A stretch of DNA of 64,000 nucleotides, taken from Vanilla planifolia. Its lineage: Eukaryota > Streptophyta > Magnoliopsida > Asparagales > Orchidaceae. Shown piece by piece: positions 39,801 through 50,199 of this stretch. A model generated the notes under the pieces. The model had not been told where the DNA came from, ran no database searches, and saw only the letters and a program-made list of their open reading frames with translations. The translations under genes and the position numbers were made by a program. Location: NCBI GenBank assembly GCA_023846275.1, contig CM043865.1:9164068-9228067 (forward strand). The letters are read 5' to 3'. Each line of letters opens with the position of its first letter. Position 1 is the first letter of the stretch.

Positions 39801-42800
39801 TGATATTTGATTTTATTTGCATATGTTTCCTGTGATGATGTGATTTTTTAGATTTAATTTGCTTACATATACATCTATGATGTAAGAGCCTTTTCTAAAG
39901 CATTTTTTTTCATGTTTTTATCTTTTTTATGTTTACCACGGAGTTTGTCCTTTTCAGCACCATTCTAGTTTTGTCATTATCAAAAAGAGAGTTTGATAGT
40001 CTCATTTAGTTTCAGGATCTTAATGAGTTTAATGATAGCAGATAAAGAATGGTGATCATTAATGATTGAATTAGTATATTTGTGATGGAGACTCGATTAT
40101 AGACTTGACAATCATATGCATTGTCAAAGATCCTTAGTTATGCTATAAATGTTAATTTAGATTTTTGTGAATTATGAACTTAATCATGCCTTATCATTTA
40201 ATTTAGTTGTTTCTTAATTTTATTCATATACGAATGCCATAAAAATATTTAATCATGCATTTATTTTATGAAAGCTTATATACAAATCATGGCTTGTCAT
40301 TATTATACATTATAAGTAACACAATTAAAAATTGAATATTTCTCTGTAAGAAAATTTTCTAAACCGCTTTGTCTATTAGAAGTTTTATTGGAACCGCTGA
40401 ATTGTTTGAAGTTGGACAAACTACATAGCTTTTGGTTTATCAGACTATTCAACAAAATGATTGGTTGATGGCAATAGAGACGTTAAATCGACATTTTGGG
40501 CTCCAGGTCCATCGGATGTGGTGATGAAAAGACCAAACTACAGCTTTGAACTGACGGAATGGTGTGATCACTGTATGCCAAGTAAAATGACACTTTCTTT
40601 CATGAATAGTATTCTAGTAGTTTTTTGTGGAAGTTGAGGGATCTTTGAGAATGTTAAGAGAGATGGATAATTGGGCTATTGAAACCTCCCTTAGCACTAA
40701 AGCAGAAAATCCAATCCCCCTTAGGTTACCATTAAAAGTTCTTTGCTGGACAGAGAAAACTTTATGTTCTCCAATATTCACTTTTTGAAATAGCTTCAAG
40801 GTACCTCTGAACTATTGATTTGCTGCATTTAGGGCATTTGTACATTCTCTACAGCTGCATTATAAATTACATTTCATTTTGTAATCGTTGGTTGGATTGA
40901 GCTTAGAGTTTTTTTGGTTTGATCTTATCCATCAAAGGGATTGTTTTTGTACTGTTGTTATGGTTAAAGGATTGATTCGGTTCAATCCTTCACGTTTAAG
41001 GGATTAAGTGATTTGATTACCCCCATGAAAATGATCGTTTGATTTGATCCCTTTCCTGGAGTGCAAAGATATGCTCACCAACAATTTAGTGCAGGGTTGA
41101 GTCGGTTAAGCCATAATAATTACATGGGAGTGGGCATGTGTATAATTGGCTAAAGCAATTCAAAAACTTTGTACCTTTGTTTAACTCGTTCCTTTATTTC
41201 TATTCTGTGCTTTGTTATTTCTTTTTTACTTTACTCTTTTTTATATGGTGCTTATTCACCTCCTCACTTGGTGTACTGGACTTCACACATTGTTTTCTGA
41301 CCTACAAATAGGTTTCAGACATTTGGCAAAATTCTCTACGTTGTCAGATTTCAAAAATATTTGAAAAGATCCACAAGTTTTGTTGGGAAGGAAAACCACT
41401 TTTTTTATCATTATCTAGGTGATCAAAGGATGCAATCATGATAAGCTAAAGCTCTGCTCTTTATGCTGTACAGTAACAGCATAGAGAGGCTTTGGAGTGT
41501 TTTTTTTATATATTTCTACTAAAAGTGATGCTAATGCATCTGGTTTGATCAGTTTTCATAGATAGTTAAGAGTATTGAAGGTCCACGGAGGAGTCGAATA
41601 TTTTTTCATGTTTATCCTGATGGAACCACCTTTGTGCCATTCTAAATCTGGTTATTAATGTAGATATGTGTTTCCATCATTATTATTGAAGGCCTTTAGC
41701 CCATACTGATACTATTCAATGTGATCTCTTAGTTTACATAGTTGATGGAGAATTGGAACAAATGGGGTGTCAGATTCTCGTAGTAAATGCTGGCATGTTG
41801 AATTTAAATTTTTCTTTTGCAAATTTTTGCAGCCATTATGATGTTTCTGGCGGTATGAGCCATATTGTTGCAAAGCAGTTCAAGTTACTTCTTGATATGG
41901 CCGGGATTTTTTTAGATTAGATGGTATGGTAAGTTGGTGTGCTGTTTATAGATTGGTAAATGACGGTTGACATTGTCAAAGGTTGCTACATATTGGCTTG
42001 TGAATAAGAAAAATCAAATCGTGAACTGATGGCAATGTGAACAAAAAGGTCTATGGAAGCACTAATGAAGTGACGCTCAGATATTGCAATTGATGCAGAA
42101 CTGCTAGCTTTGTCATGTTGTATCTTTGCATCTAGAAGTAAGTTGTACTTTTCTTTATATTTAGTCTTTATCAAATTGTGAACTGATGACAATGTCAACA
42201 AAAAGGTCTATGTAAACACTAGTGATGTGATGCTCAGATATTATAATTGGTGCAGGAATGTTAGCTTTGTGTCGTGTTGTATCTTAGCATCTAGAACTTT
42301 TTATCTAGAAGTGAGTTTTACTTTTCTTTATATTTAGTCTTTATGAAATTGTGAACTGATGACAATGTTAACAAAAAGGTCTATGAAAGCAGTAGTGATG
42401 TGATGCTCAGATATTAAAATTGAAAGCACCAGTGATGTGATGCTCAGATATTATAATTGATGCAGGAATTATTAGCTTTGTGTCATGTTGTATCTTTGCA
42501 TCTAGATGTGAGCTGTACTTTTCTTTATAGTTAGTCATTATCAAGTATGCACTATGAATTTGAAGTTGTGTGGCTGAGTCGGATCTGTTTTTTTGGTAGG
42601 TGGGGGAGTTAGGTGATAAGGTGGCAACATATTTGATGATGATCATTTGTTGTCCTGAATGGAGTACAGTAGCCTAAAATACTATTTTCATTAGAAAGGT
42701 TCTTGCACCAAACTTTTGAAATCTTGTATCCAAAATGGAATTGAAAGTCTAGTGCCTGGCATGCTTTTTCATTCTTGGCAGATTTAATGTTACATGCAAT

Positions 42801-44021
42801 AGGTAGTTTGTTGGGCCAAATTTTGAAAATTTAATAAGTTATTTTTATGGGAATTTTTTGGGAACTTCTAAATTAAATTTTCTTGTTATTTGGAGGCCTG
42901 ATACTTTACACATTAATTAGCTTTTTGATGAATGAAAATTTTTAATTACGACTTTGGACTTTAGTATGATCTCCCTTCAAGCAATTTGTCTCAGTCCGGG
43001 CTTCAAGTGATAGGATGATGCCTAATATTTTTAATTACCTCTCTTTTCTAACTTTTGCTATTGTTTCTTTTGTTAGTTAGGTTAGTATCCTTGTAACTTT
43101 CTTTAGATCTATCATTAAATTGATTTTCCTGTATGAATTGTACGCTTTCCATTTATCTTTGCATGAATGGTATTCACATGTAATTGCTCTTATTTCTTGA
43201 GTTATCTGGATCCTATGTGATTCATTAATGGCTAGGTTTAATTGTTCATTTTTGAAATTCCATTACCTGTACAGTAAGATACCTTTTTTTGCATTGAATC
43301 ATCCAATCATCCTTAAAGGAGTAGGTTTTGTTCATTTCATGCTTTCGTTCATGCATTATCCATATCTTGGTACTGCAGTTGTCTCCCACAACAAAATAGT
43401 TTCTCTCATTCAAAAAAAAAAAAAAAAAAAAAAAAAGAAAAAAAAAATTAGCTTGTTTGTAATTTGGAGGGAAATCTCTTGGTACTTATTTTTTTGCTTT
43501 TGTACAAAATGTTTGAATAATGCATATAGCTCTTAAAATATAGACAAAGCATCATTGGCAGAGGGTTCCATATAGTACCCAGTTTTCTTTTTCCTTGACA
43601 TTGGAATTTCTGCAAGACATTTATATCTATTTAATTCTAGATTATGCCGTGGTAGAGAAGCCTACTCTCGATGTGTGGATGCAAGGTGGGCTTGATTACA
43701 TTGTGCTTAAAAATTTGAGCATCGATGGAATCCGTACTATTGGTAGTGTTCTTGGTCAGAGTATCGCATTAGACTACTACATTCGACAGGTACGTCTTCT
43801 ATGAGTTTCTATATTTGGATTTTTAATACTGTTTTACGATAATGATATTTTGTTCAACATCTTGCTTAGGTTGATGGAATGGTTGCAGAATTCACTGATA
43901 TTAATCGTGGTATGGAAAAGACTGGTACCTTTACCATGCAAAGGAAAAAGCTTTTCCAGTTAGTTGGAAAAGCAAACTCAAACATGGCTGATGTTATTCT
44001 TAAACTTGGTCTTTTTGAGAG
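24039..44021 (+). CDS. RRG-like: DUF155/RMD1-family mitochondrial protein, RETARDED ROOT GROWTH-like; five exons, C-terminus not in view
   Basis: Exons: 24039-24454, 24534-24642, 30958-31120, 43641-43789, 43870-44021, all bounded by AG..GT and joining in one frame (329 complete codons plus two bases). The start is the first in-frame ATG. Residues 1 to about 70 are rich in R, S and F and lack acidic residues apart from E9, like a mitochondrial presequence. DUF155 signatures follow: IPVKAYFL-CTSIDL across the exon 1-2 join, MVVFQYGSIVLFNV in exon 3, GGLDYIVLKNL and IGSVLGQSIALDYY in exon 4, and TGTFTMQRKKLFQLVGKANS in exon 5. The family includes yeast RMD1 and human RMND1 (mitochondrial translation); Arabidopsis RRG is mitochondrial and supports root meristem division. 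Intron 2 (6.3 kb) and intron 3 (12.5 kb) are filled with retrotransposon debris. The usual last 80-90 residues, with the C-terminal membrane segment, are missing: exon 5 ends at a good donor, but no matching exon was found up to 64 kb. Confidence 0.9.
25440..26450 (-). mobile_element. Ty3/gypsy gag-protease remnant inside RRG intron 2
   Basis: On the minus strand, 26450-26150 resembles a gag end, followed at about 26030-25990 by FHxDHxH...CRVLKSLVEKLLK. This matches the 'CRFHRDHGHDTxxC' region of plant gypsy gag proteins. A protease-like segment at 25680-25480 reads HPYDDIIAIFALITNIKV then QMLIDTDRSMDLLF, corresponding to 'PHNDALVVxxxIxNxxVxRxLIDxGSSxDILF'. The active-site glycine is replaced and frames are broken, so it is inactive. 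No reverse transcriptase follows. Confidence 0.6.
27430..27800 (+). mobile_element. Possible LTR fragment in RRG intron 2
   Basis: An alternating 'CTTGAGGGATTGGCC / CTTGAGAGAATGG' stretch is followed by a T-rich region and TTTCAATAAAAGTATG, a polyadenylation-like signal, ending near GTCAACACCAC. The 3' half resembles the LTR end at 33420-33662. No partner LTR or primer site was found. Confidence 0.3.
28040..28260 (-). pseudogene. L1-type LINE reverse transcriptase C-terminal fragment in RRG intron 2
   Basis: On the minus strand a frame reads QVEYLGIPISYTKLTITDF, matching the 'YLGxPLxxxKLxxxDF' segment that follows the catalytic palm of plant L1-type reverse transcriptases. Upstream frames contain stops and the rest of the element is not recognised. 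Confidence 0.5.
28300..30856. other. Rest of RRG intron 2, unassigned repeat-like DNA
   Basis: No gene or motif could be named. Poly(A) of 13 bases is at 28697-28709. Composition and broken frames resemble the surrounding retrotransposon debris. Confidence 0.3.
30857..30926. repeat. Compound microsatellite (TA)n-(CATA)n just before RRG exon 3
   Basis: (TA)19 at 30857-30894 is followed, after CAACA, by about seven ACAT units to 30926. It ends about 30 bases before the exon 3 acceptor, so length changes here could affect the branch-point region. Confidence 0.95.
31690..32160 (+). repeat. Repeat segment rich in TTGAGA/TTGAGG words in RRG intron 3
   Basis: Recurrent words such as TCTTGAGAGACGTCTCAAGG, ACCTTGAGAATT and TGTCTTGAGAC give the same texture as the LTR segments at 48530-48850 and 49830-50080, in opposite orientation. 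It is probably a fragment of the same LTR family; alignment was by eye only. Confidence 0.35.
33230..36700 (+). mobile_element. Decayed Ty3/gypsy element (Tat-like primer site) in RRG intron 3
   Basis: A T-rich LTR-like end with CTCAATAAAAT (polyadenylation-like) terminates in ..CATCAACA at 33662. It is followed by TTGGTGCTATCTATAGGAA (33668-33686), a mutated form of TTGGCGCCGTCTGTGGGAA, the primer-site region of Tat-lineage gypsy elements. Proline/serine-rich frames at 33750-34290 and leucine-rich broken frames to about 35700 may be gag remains. Most differences from consensus are C-to-T or G-to-A. The 3' end was not found. Confidence 0.45.
35840..36240 (+). repeat. Tandem duplication, about 185-200 bp period, in RRG intron 3
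   Basis: TTTGAGCATTG..CAACTAGTGAT and GCTAAACAAACCTGGTTTAGCCAAAGAACTC (aligned in short pieces) occur at about 35919-36010 and again at about 36104-36210. CTTTGACGTACACAA-like starts are near 35847, 36040 and 36210. Two full copies plus a partial third are visible, diverged by roughly one base in ten. Confidence 0.65.
36700..37960. other. Unassigned RRG intron 3 sequence
   Basis: No gene recognised. Just below the primer site at 37970, a minus-strand frame MSPPIPNKTLKKLLFKRIA may be the start of a gag remnant. Confidence 0.25.
37961..38330 (-). mobile_element. LTR end and primer binding site of a minus-strand LTR retrotransposon
   Basis: On the minus strand, 37985-37971 reads TTTGGTATCATAGC, close to the initiator-Met primer binding site TGGTATCAGAGC. 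Directly upstream on that strand the sequence ends ..CATTCCA, a possible LTR terminus. The purine-rich GAGAGAGGG stretch at 38050-38200 would lie in the LTR; the 106-codon frame there is low complexity and not a gene. The partner LTR was not found. Confidence 0.4.
38331..42015. other. Unassigned RRG intron 3 sequence
   Basis: Scattered short frames, none with a recognised domain, and no RNA gene seen. From about 40400 onward the sequence is less AT-biased and may be original intron rather than inserted DNA. Confidence 0.3.
42016..42540 (+). repeat. Minisatellite-like tandem repeat, three copies of about 157-175 bp
   Basis: Units start with GTGAACTGATGACAATGT at about 42020, 42177 and 42352. 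Each contains ACAAAAAGGTCTATG, GTGATGTGATGCTCAGATAT, TTAGCTTTGTGTC and CATCTAGAAGTGAG-like blocks. The third copy carries an extra internal duplication of about 35 bases around GTGATGTGATGCTCAGATAT. Copies are about 90% alike, so younger than the other repeats in this intron. Confidence 0.85.
43412..43436 (+). repeat. Poly(A) tract near RRG exon 4
   Basis: Twenty-five A followed by G and ten more A, about 200 bases before the exon 4 acceptor. It could be the tail of a retroposed sequence, but no element body was recognised upstream. Confidence 0.9.
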
Positions 44022-46900
44022 GTAACTGATATTCCTTCTGCTTTTGCTCCCCGTGTGATTTGTTTAAGTAAAAAATTCTCTGTTTTGATTTTAGTGAGGC
44101 CATCATACTCATCTCCTCAATTTTTACTAGGATGTTAGTTTATGTTATTTTTCTATCATGATACTAGCATCCTTTCAAAATGCATTTCTAGATATTTACA
44201 TATGGTTTCATTGGCATTAAAAATTTGTTGTGATTCCATTGATTTAACCACAATAATCAATCCAAATAATTCAATCATACATGCAAACTTACAAAATCTT
44301 GAATGATAGAATAAATGAGAAAGAGATTCTAATAAAAGAAGTTTTATCACAAGCATTAGTAGTACTACAATATCATCGTGTCTTGACATTCACCCAAAAA
44401 TAATTGAGTCAGGATGAAATCAAAGTAAATCTTGACATAAAATTGTAAAAAAATTTTACCCACCGAAATTGGAAAACCATTTGAACTTTATCACTAACCA
44501 ATCTAAATATCATTCTGATTTAAAAGAATTATTCGGCATAAGAAAAGGAATAGTAGTAATAGAATAGTGAATTAGCTCCAAATAAAAAATTGCTTAAAAG
44601 TTCCCTTTTCTTTTGTTTGGATTGGATTGTGCTTGAATTGGAATCATAGAAACTATGCAAAGGTTGGGTAGAACTTGCATTAAGCTAGAGTTCAAACTAA
44701 ACTTGGTAGAGAATTGATGGCCATATTTATTTTTGTGTGCAAATATCTATCAATTTAATGTATACATGAAAATACATGTTTCTTGGATTCATGCATTTGG
44801 ACTGTGCTTGAATTGAGATATAAGAAGCTAGGACAAGCTTTGATTAAATATCTTCATTTTGATCTGATGTTGGGATCACCTTGGCTCAAGATGACATTAC
44901 TAACATTCTTCAAAGAGAAGTGAGGATAGGAAAAATTGCACAACACGTCTCAAATCACTTGAGAGGTACGAGTTTGAGGATCAATTTGTTCTTCTCAATT
45001 TAGTGCTTAGCGTAGGTTCTTGAATTTTGATTCATGTTGTGTTGAAATGGCAATGAATATATTCTTTTTCATTCTATTGATATATGGTAAAGTTAGTATA
45101 GTGTTTTATTGATATAGGTGATTTAAGACCCTATCATTGGAAGGAAAAAAGGTTGCTTGGGATGCGAATATAGTGGATGTGAATGCCCTCACCAATTCAT
45201 GGTGAGCATGTTGTCAACAAATTTTTTTCCTCACTGAAGCAATGATTGGAGTTGTTGCAATCTTTCAGATGTTTTTAAGGCTAACTGGTGTGACCAAATC
45301 ACTAAAAGATTTGTGCTTTGGCAAACTGAAAAATCTGTTTGATTTTCATTCAATTCACCTAGATCTACCATGATGCCATCCTCGGACATAATTCTCAAAA
45401 AAATTGATCTTCACTTAAAAAACATTGGAGCATAGTTTACGTTACTCCTGAAATAAAATGATGATTATACAGTACAGGTAAACTAGAGCTAGATTAATCA
45501 AATTTTCAACTACAAAAACCACCTTAATGGGTAAATGCAATATTCTAAATATAAGTTTTCTAGGTCAATTTACAAACTTAAATCCTAGAGTTAGCCAAGC
45601 TTGTCAAGTTGAAAGGCTAGCAATCTTGCCCTAACTATTGAGTTGAAGCTCTATGTTGAAGCACATCACTTGCTATTCAAAAAAGTTTGAAATAATTATC
45701 AATGCAGATCTTTTTGAGTAAATTTATTCTTCTTGATTTCGTGGCAATCTCATGGTTTAGCTATTCTTTTGGTTCATTGCTTAGTTCAACAACTTATTGG
45801 TTACTATGATGATGTAGAGGCTTGTTGAGGAAATAACTTTTTGTGGAGTGAGTTGGCTTCATTTACCTTTACTTTGCTTTGAATTTTAATTTCATATAAT
45901 ATTAGAGATCTCAACATGTTGAGGCCATAACCAAAGAGACCATCTGATAAAACCATTGTTATTGACTTCACAGTTTATGTTGGCCTATGGGTCTGCTATT
46001 AGTGTTTGACAATAACAATCTTAGGTAATTTAGTTGTTAATATTTATCTTGAAATATATTTCAGTTCTTATCAAGGTTTCAAAATAGATTGAGTGAATGA
46101 AAAATAAGACTTGATATATGATTTGGAGGACATGTTCTCATTAAGAAAAGCTTGAGTTATGGCTTATGTCAAAGTTTTTGTCATGATATATGCACAAATT
46201 ATAGATAATGAGTCAACCTCACTTTGGAGGATTTAATCATTCTTAAACAATTAAAATGAATCGTACAAATGCATTTCAATTTTTGTGAAGCAAGATTTTT
46301 TTAAACCATTATTTTCTATATATACTCAAATTATTTACTTAAAAATATTAAGTTATACTTTATTGCAAAAAATACTATATATTTAAAGTAAAAATGAGGG
46401 TGTATTCAACTAATTCAAGAGCTATCTTTAAATTATTTAAAAAATTATTTTTAAATCAATATAAGTGATGATATGATCTGTTAGATAATTCGGATCGTCT
46501 TTAAAAAAATGGATTATTTCTTACCTAGATGGGCCATCTGATAGATCCATTGAACGGTCTAATAAAGATGAGTATTTCAACCATTCTAAGCTGATCCCAT
46601 TAGGAAATCCTATTGTAAATATTGGATGATGGGCCCAACAGACAATCAAATGAGCCCACCGAATGGTTTGGTAAGTTGACTTGGTGGTCTAATAGATCTA
46701 TTGAATTGTTTTACATAGATGATATTTTTGCGTTTATATGAGGCCAACCTCATCAAATGATATAATTATTTGATAACGGTATTAGTTAGTTTAATGACCT
46801 CTTTGGATAGTCTCATAGATCGATGAATTTTTAAAGCATTTAATTGATCTGGTGATGTGATGATATGAACAGATCATCTAAGATGTATTTTTCAAAACCA
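44022..46900. other. Sequence after RRG exon 5, no exon recognised
   Basis: This begins with a consensus donor (GTAACT). No segment encoding the expected C-terminal DUF155 block was found. The only hint is an acceptor-like TTTTAG at 44089-44094 followed by codons for S-E, which loses similarity at once. The remainder resembles repeat DNA. Confidence 0.4.
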
Positions 46901-49900
46901 TAAGTGGTTACTTGGCCTGAATTTGATGGCTTACTTTTCAAAATTAAGGAGTGTTGAATCATCTAATGATCATTTTTGGTTCTCTAATATACTTTTTGAT
47001 TCATTGATGGGTCTCTTCCGATGATTTTTTGATTTGAGAATCTTGAGATTTTGGACTTCACCAAGAATCCAAGAATTAGTTCTCTTTAATTCCTAGAACT
47101 TGCCTATGACAAGCTATAAAAATCAATGGTGGATTACTCTTTATCTAAGTTGGTTAGAGAGAGAGAACATGCAAATATTACTAACTAGTCTATAAAAGAG
47201 TTTTCAAAATTAGGCTCTTCATTTATAGTCTTAGAAAGGATTAGTGTAATAAAACCATTTAAAGTTTGTCATGGTATGGATATTTCTTGCACTCAATCTT
47301 AAAGTAATGGTTTGGACTAGTCTTAAACTACAAAGCAAAACAAAAAAACCTTCAAGATGTTCTCAAGGGAGAAATCTCGAGCAAAGTTTCAAGTTTTAGT
47401 TTCGACTCTTTTGATGGAAAATCAAGTTTTAGAAGTTTTAGTCATTTGTGTTGGTTTCAGCGATAGTTACGATTTTTGTACATTGTAAAAATATTTAACT
47501 TGATTTTGAATACTTTTAATTACTCTTAACTTTTTAAAAATATAAAAGATTTGTAAAATAATATATATATATATATTATTAAATTATCGAAACTATAAAT
47601 TAATGTATCATTTTGATATTGAATCAAATATTATATCAAATAAATAAATTTAAAATATTATATAACAAATCTAAATTAAGCTAATATGCAAAAATTGTAT
47701 TATTGTTGGAATGTTAAATGCTTCAAAATTTATTTTGCATTTGACCTCTATCTTATATTGCCATTAAATATTAAAACTCATAAAATTTGAATTGATTTTA
47801 CTTAAAAAATAAATTTAAATATTAGAAATTTTGTTTTTAAAATGTTGCAAATAAAATTGTTTAAAAATAGTAATTTAATAACTTTTTATAAAACTAAAAT
47901 AGTTTACCAAATAAATTACTCTATATTGAATTAGTTATTTTAAAAGTTTCAATTATTTTTTTAGTTCAATTAGTAATAAAATAAAAAATGATTTTAATAA
48001 TAAAAATAATTATATTTGAAATTAAATCTAATATCATCAATCTTGCAAAGATAGAAACATTTCCACATAAACTACAATAATTTTGAATTAATTATAATTA
48101 AAATAGTTTTTAAAATTTAAAAAACTTCAAATAAAAATAACATCTTTGTAGGTTCTAGGAATTGATGTCAAGACCTATAAGCTGTATAAAAATAAATTAT
48201 TTTTGGTGGATTACAGAACTTAACCTTGAAGATAGTTTTTTTTTAAAAAATTCTTTTAAACTCCCATGGGTTAGGAATCGATCCTAGAGATGCACTAACT
48301 TAGAAATAATCTCATCCACTTGGCCAAGTTGAATTCAATTACATGATATTGAACACAAAATTAAAGATTGAATCTGCCAAAATTGAGTTTTAGGCATAAT
48401 AATGAACCAGATTGGGTTGAAACGGATCAGAAACAGGCCAAAACTCTTGTTTTGATCTTAAACTATAAACTATGTTCTTGAGGCCAATATGGTCATCAAA
48501 GTTGATTTATTAAGCTAGTTTGGTGGTCAAGGGTAATTTGTGAAGATAGTATGTTCCTCTTAAAACCATGGAAGGTTTCAAGACCTCTCAAGGGGTGTAC
48601 CTTTTTGAGAGGTTATTGCTTCTCCTTTTTCAACTTCTCTTTTTTTGGTAGAAGCTTATCTTGAGGAAGGACCAAGAGACTATCTTGAGGTCTTCTTATG
48701 CCTGTAGACAATCCTTTGAGAGGCTTAATCAACCTATTGGGAGGTTGTTGAGTCTTATTCTTTGCCTTTGATGAAGTCATTCCTTCATCTTTTGAAGTGA
48801 TTACTTAATCATCGAGCTTTGATGAGGCCTTAGCATGACAAAGTTGATCAAGCAAATCCTCTCTACGAGAGAGATGATAGTTTTTTATAGTAACTTTGTT
48901 TAGTGTTTTGTGATCGATGTACATTTGTTATTCTCCATCTTTTTTCATCACCATTATGATTACAGAATTACATGATGAACTACTTGCTTCCAAATCCCAT
49001 GTTCATTGGAGCTTTCCACCAAGCCAATATATGGTGTGGTAACTTCATTCACATAAAAGAGATTTTATTTGTTGATGTATAATTGCAAAGTAAAAAATAT
49101 AGCTTCTTAGTATTGGCTTTTCCATAATGTCGACTAATTAGTTAGTTAATTAATGATGATGTGATGTTTTAATCATCTTCATCCTACTTGTCTTCTGTCA
49201 TTTCTTTGGGATGTTGGGATAATTGAGCAATATGTTATTCCATTGAATTCTATTGATTCTCTTCTTTATGAATGGTAGTAGATCTTTTATTGTTAATTTG
49301 TTTCCCCTAATATGATTGCTCTTTGCTCCTTTCTTACTTTTTCTCCCCATTATCTATGCTTTGATACCAAAAGTATATGATTAGTATTCGGGTCTTTTTA
49401 TGCTCTTTAGATGATTAATAGCTTGCGATCCTTCAAATTTTGCACTTCAGTAGGAATTCAAGGATTAGTCCTCTTTTATCCTTGCAATTTGTTGATGATG
49501 AGCTAGGAAATCATTAGTTGATTTGTCTCATCTTGTAATGGTCAGAGATAGAGGGAGATAGAGAATAGTTAAAGATAACTATCTTCTTTTGCAAAGAAGT
49601 TTTTAGAAATAGATTCTTCTTCAATTCATCCATTGGGTATTTGTAGTCTTTTCCAAGGATGAATATAGTAAAAAGAACTAAAAGTATAATCATTTTTCGC
49701 TCTTGACCTTAGAGTGATAGTTTTGGCAAATCCCAAAGTCATCAAGAAAAATGAAAAACTAGCACTTGAGATAAGGAAGATCTTAAAGGAGGATCGTGAA
49801 GGCTAGTCTAGTCCTCAAGGTTGTTTTATAAGGCTATGTCTGCCTCGAAACAAGAATCTCGAGGCCATGGAAAGTCTCGAGAAAACCTCTCAAGGGGATT

Positions 49901-50100
49901 TCCTTAAGAGGCTATTTGTTCCTTCTTAAAATACTTGAGGAAGGTCTGATAAATTGTCTCAAGGGCTTGTTGTGTTACTACAAGATCATTTGAGAAGGAT
50001 ATTCAACCTCTAAGGAAGTTATTTAGTTTTTATTCTTTGCCCTTGTTAAAGTTAACCCTCTATCTCTTGAATTAATCTTCTTTGGCTATAAAATGATAGA
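46900..50100 (-). mobile_element. Internally deleted Ty3/gypsy LTR retrotransposon
   Basis: Minus-strand element. The 5' LTR is about 49380-50080. The primer site TTTGGTATCAAAGC is at about 49366-49353. A reverse transcriptase piece at 48990-48800 reads IIMVMKKDGE-stop-QMYIDHKTL then NKVTIKNYHLSRREDLLDQL, matching 'VKKKDGxWRMCIDYRxLNKVTIKNxYPLPxIDxLLDQL' of gypsy elements. The diverged 3' LTR follows: 48800-48530 resembles 50060-49830, and 47450-46950 resembles 49750-49400, split by about 1 kb of extra AT-rich DNA at 47450-48400. Gag, protease, most of the reverse transcriptase, RNase H and integrase are absent. Confidence 0.65.
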
Positions 50101-50199
50101 CAAACTTAGAGTTAATAATTATTACATTTTTTTTTCATTCAAACCATTCAAAGGATGAGATCTAAGGTTGTCTTGTTGATCTTTTTATTCACATCTTTT

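Noticed and set aside
44089-44150. Possible exon 6 start of the RRG-like gene (TTTTAG then codons S-E-A)
   Set aside because: The first two residues fit the family's S-E but the next residues do not match and the frame soon stops. A two-residue match is not evidence.
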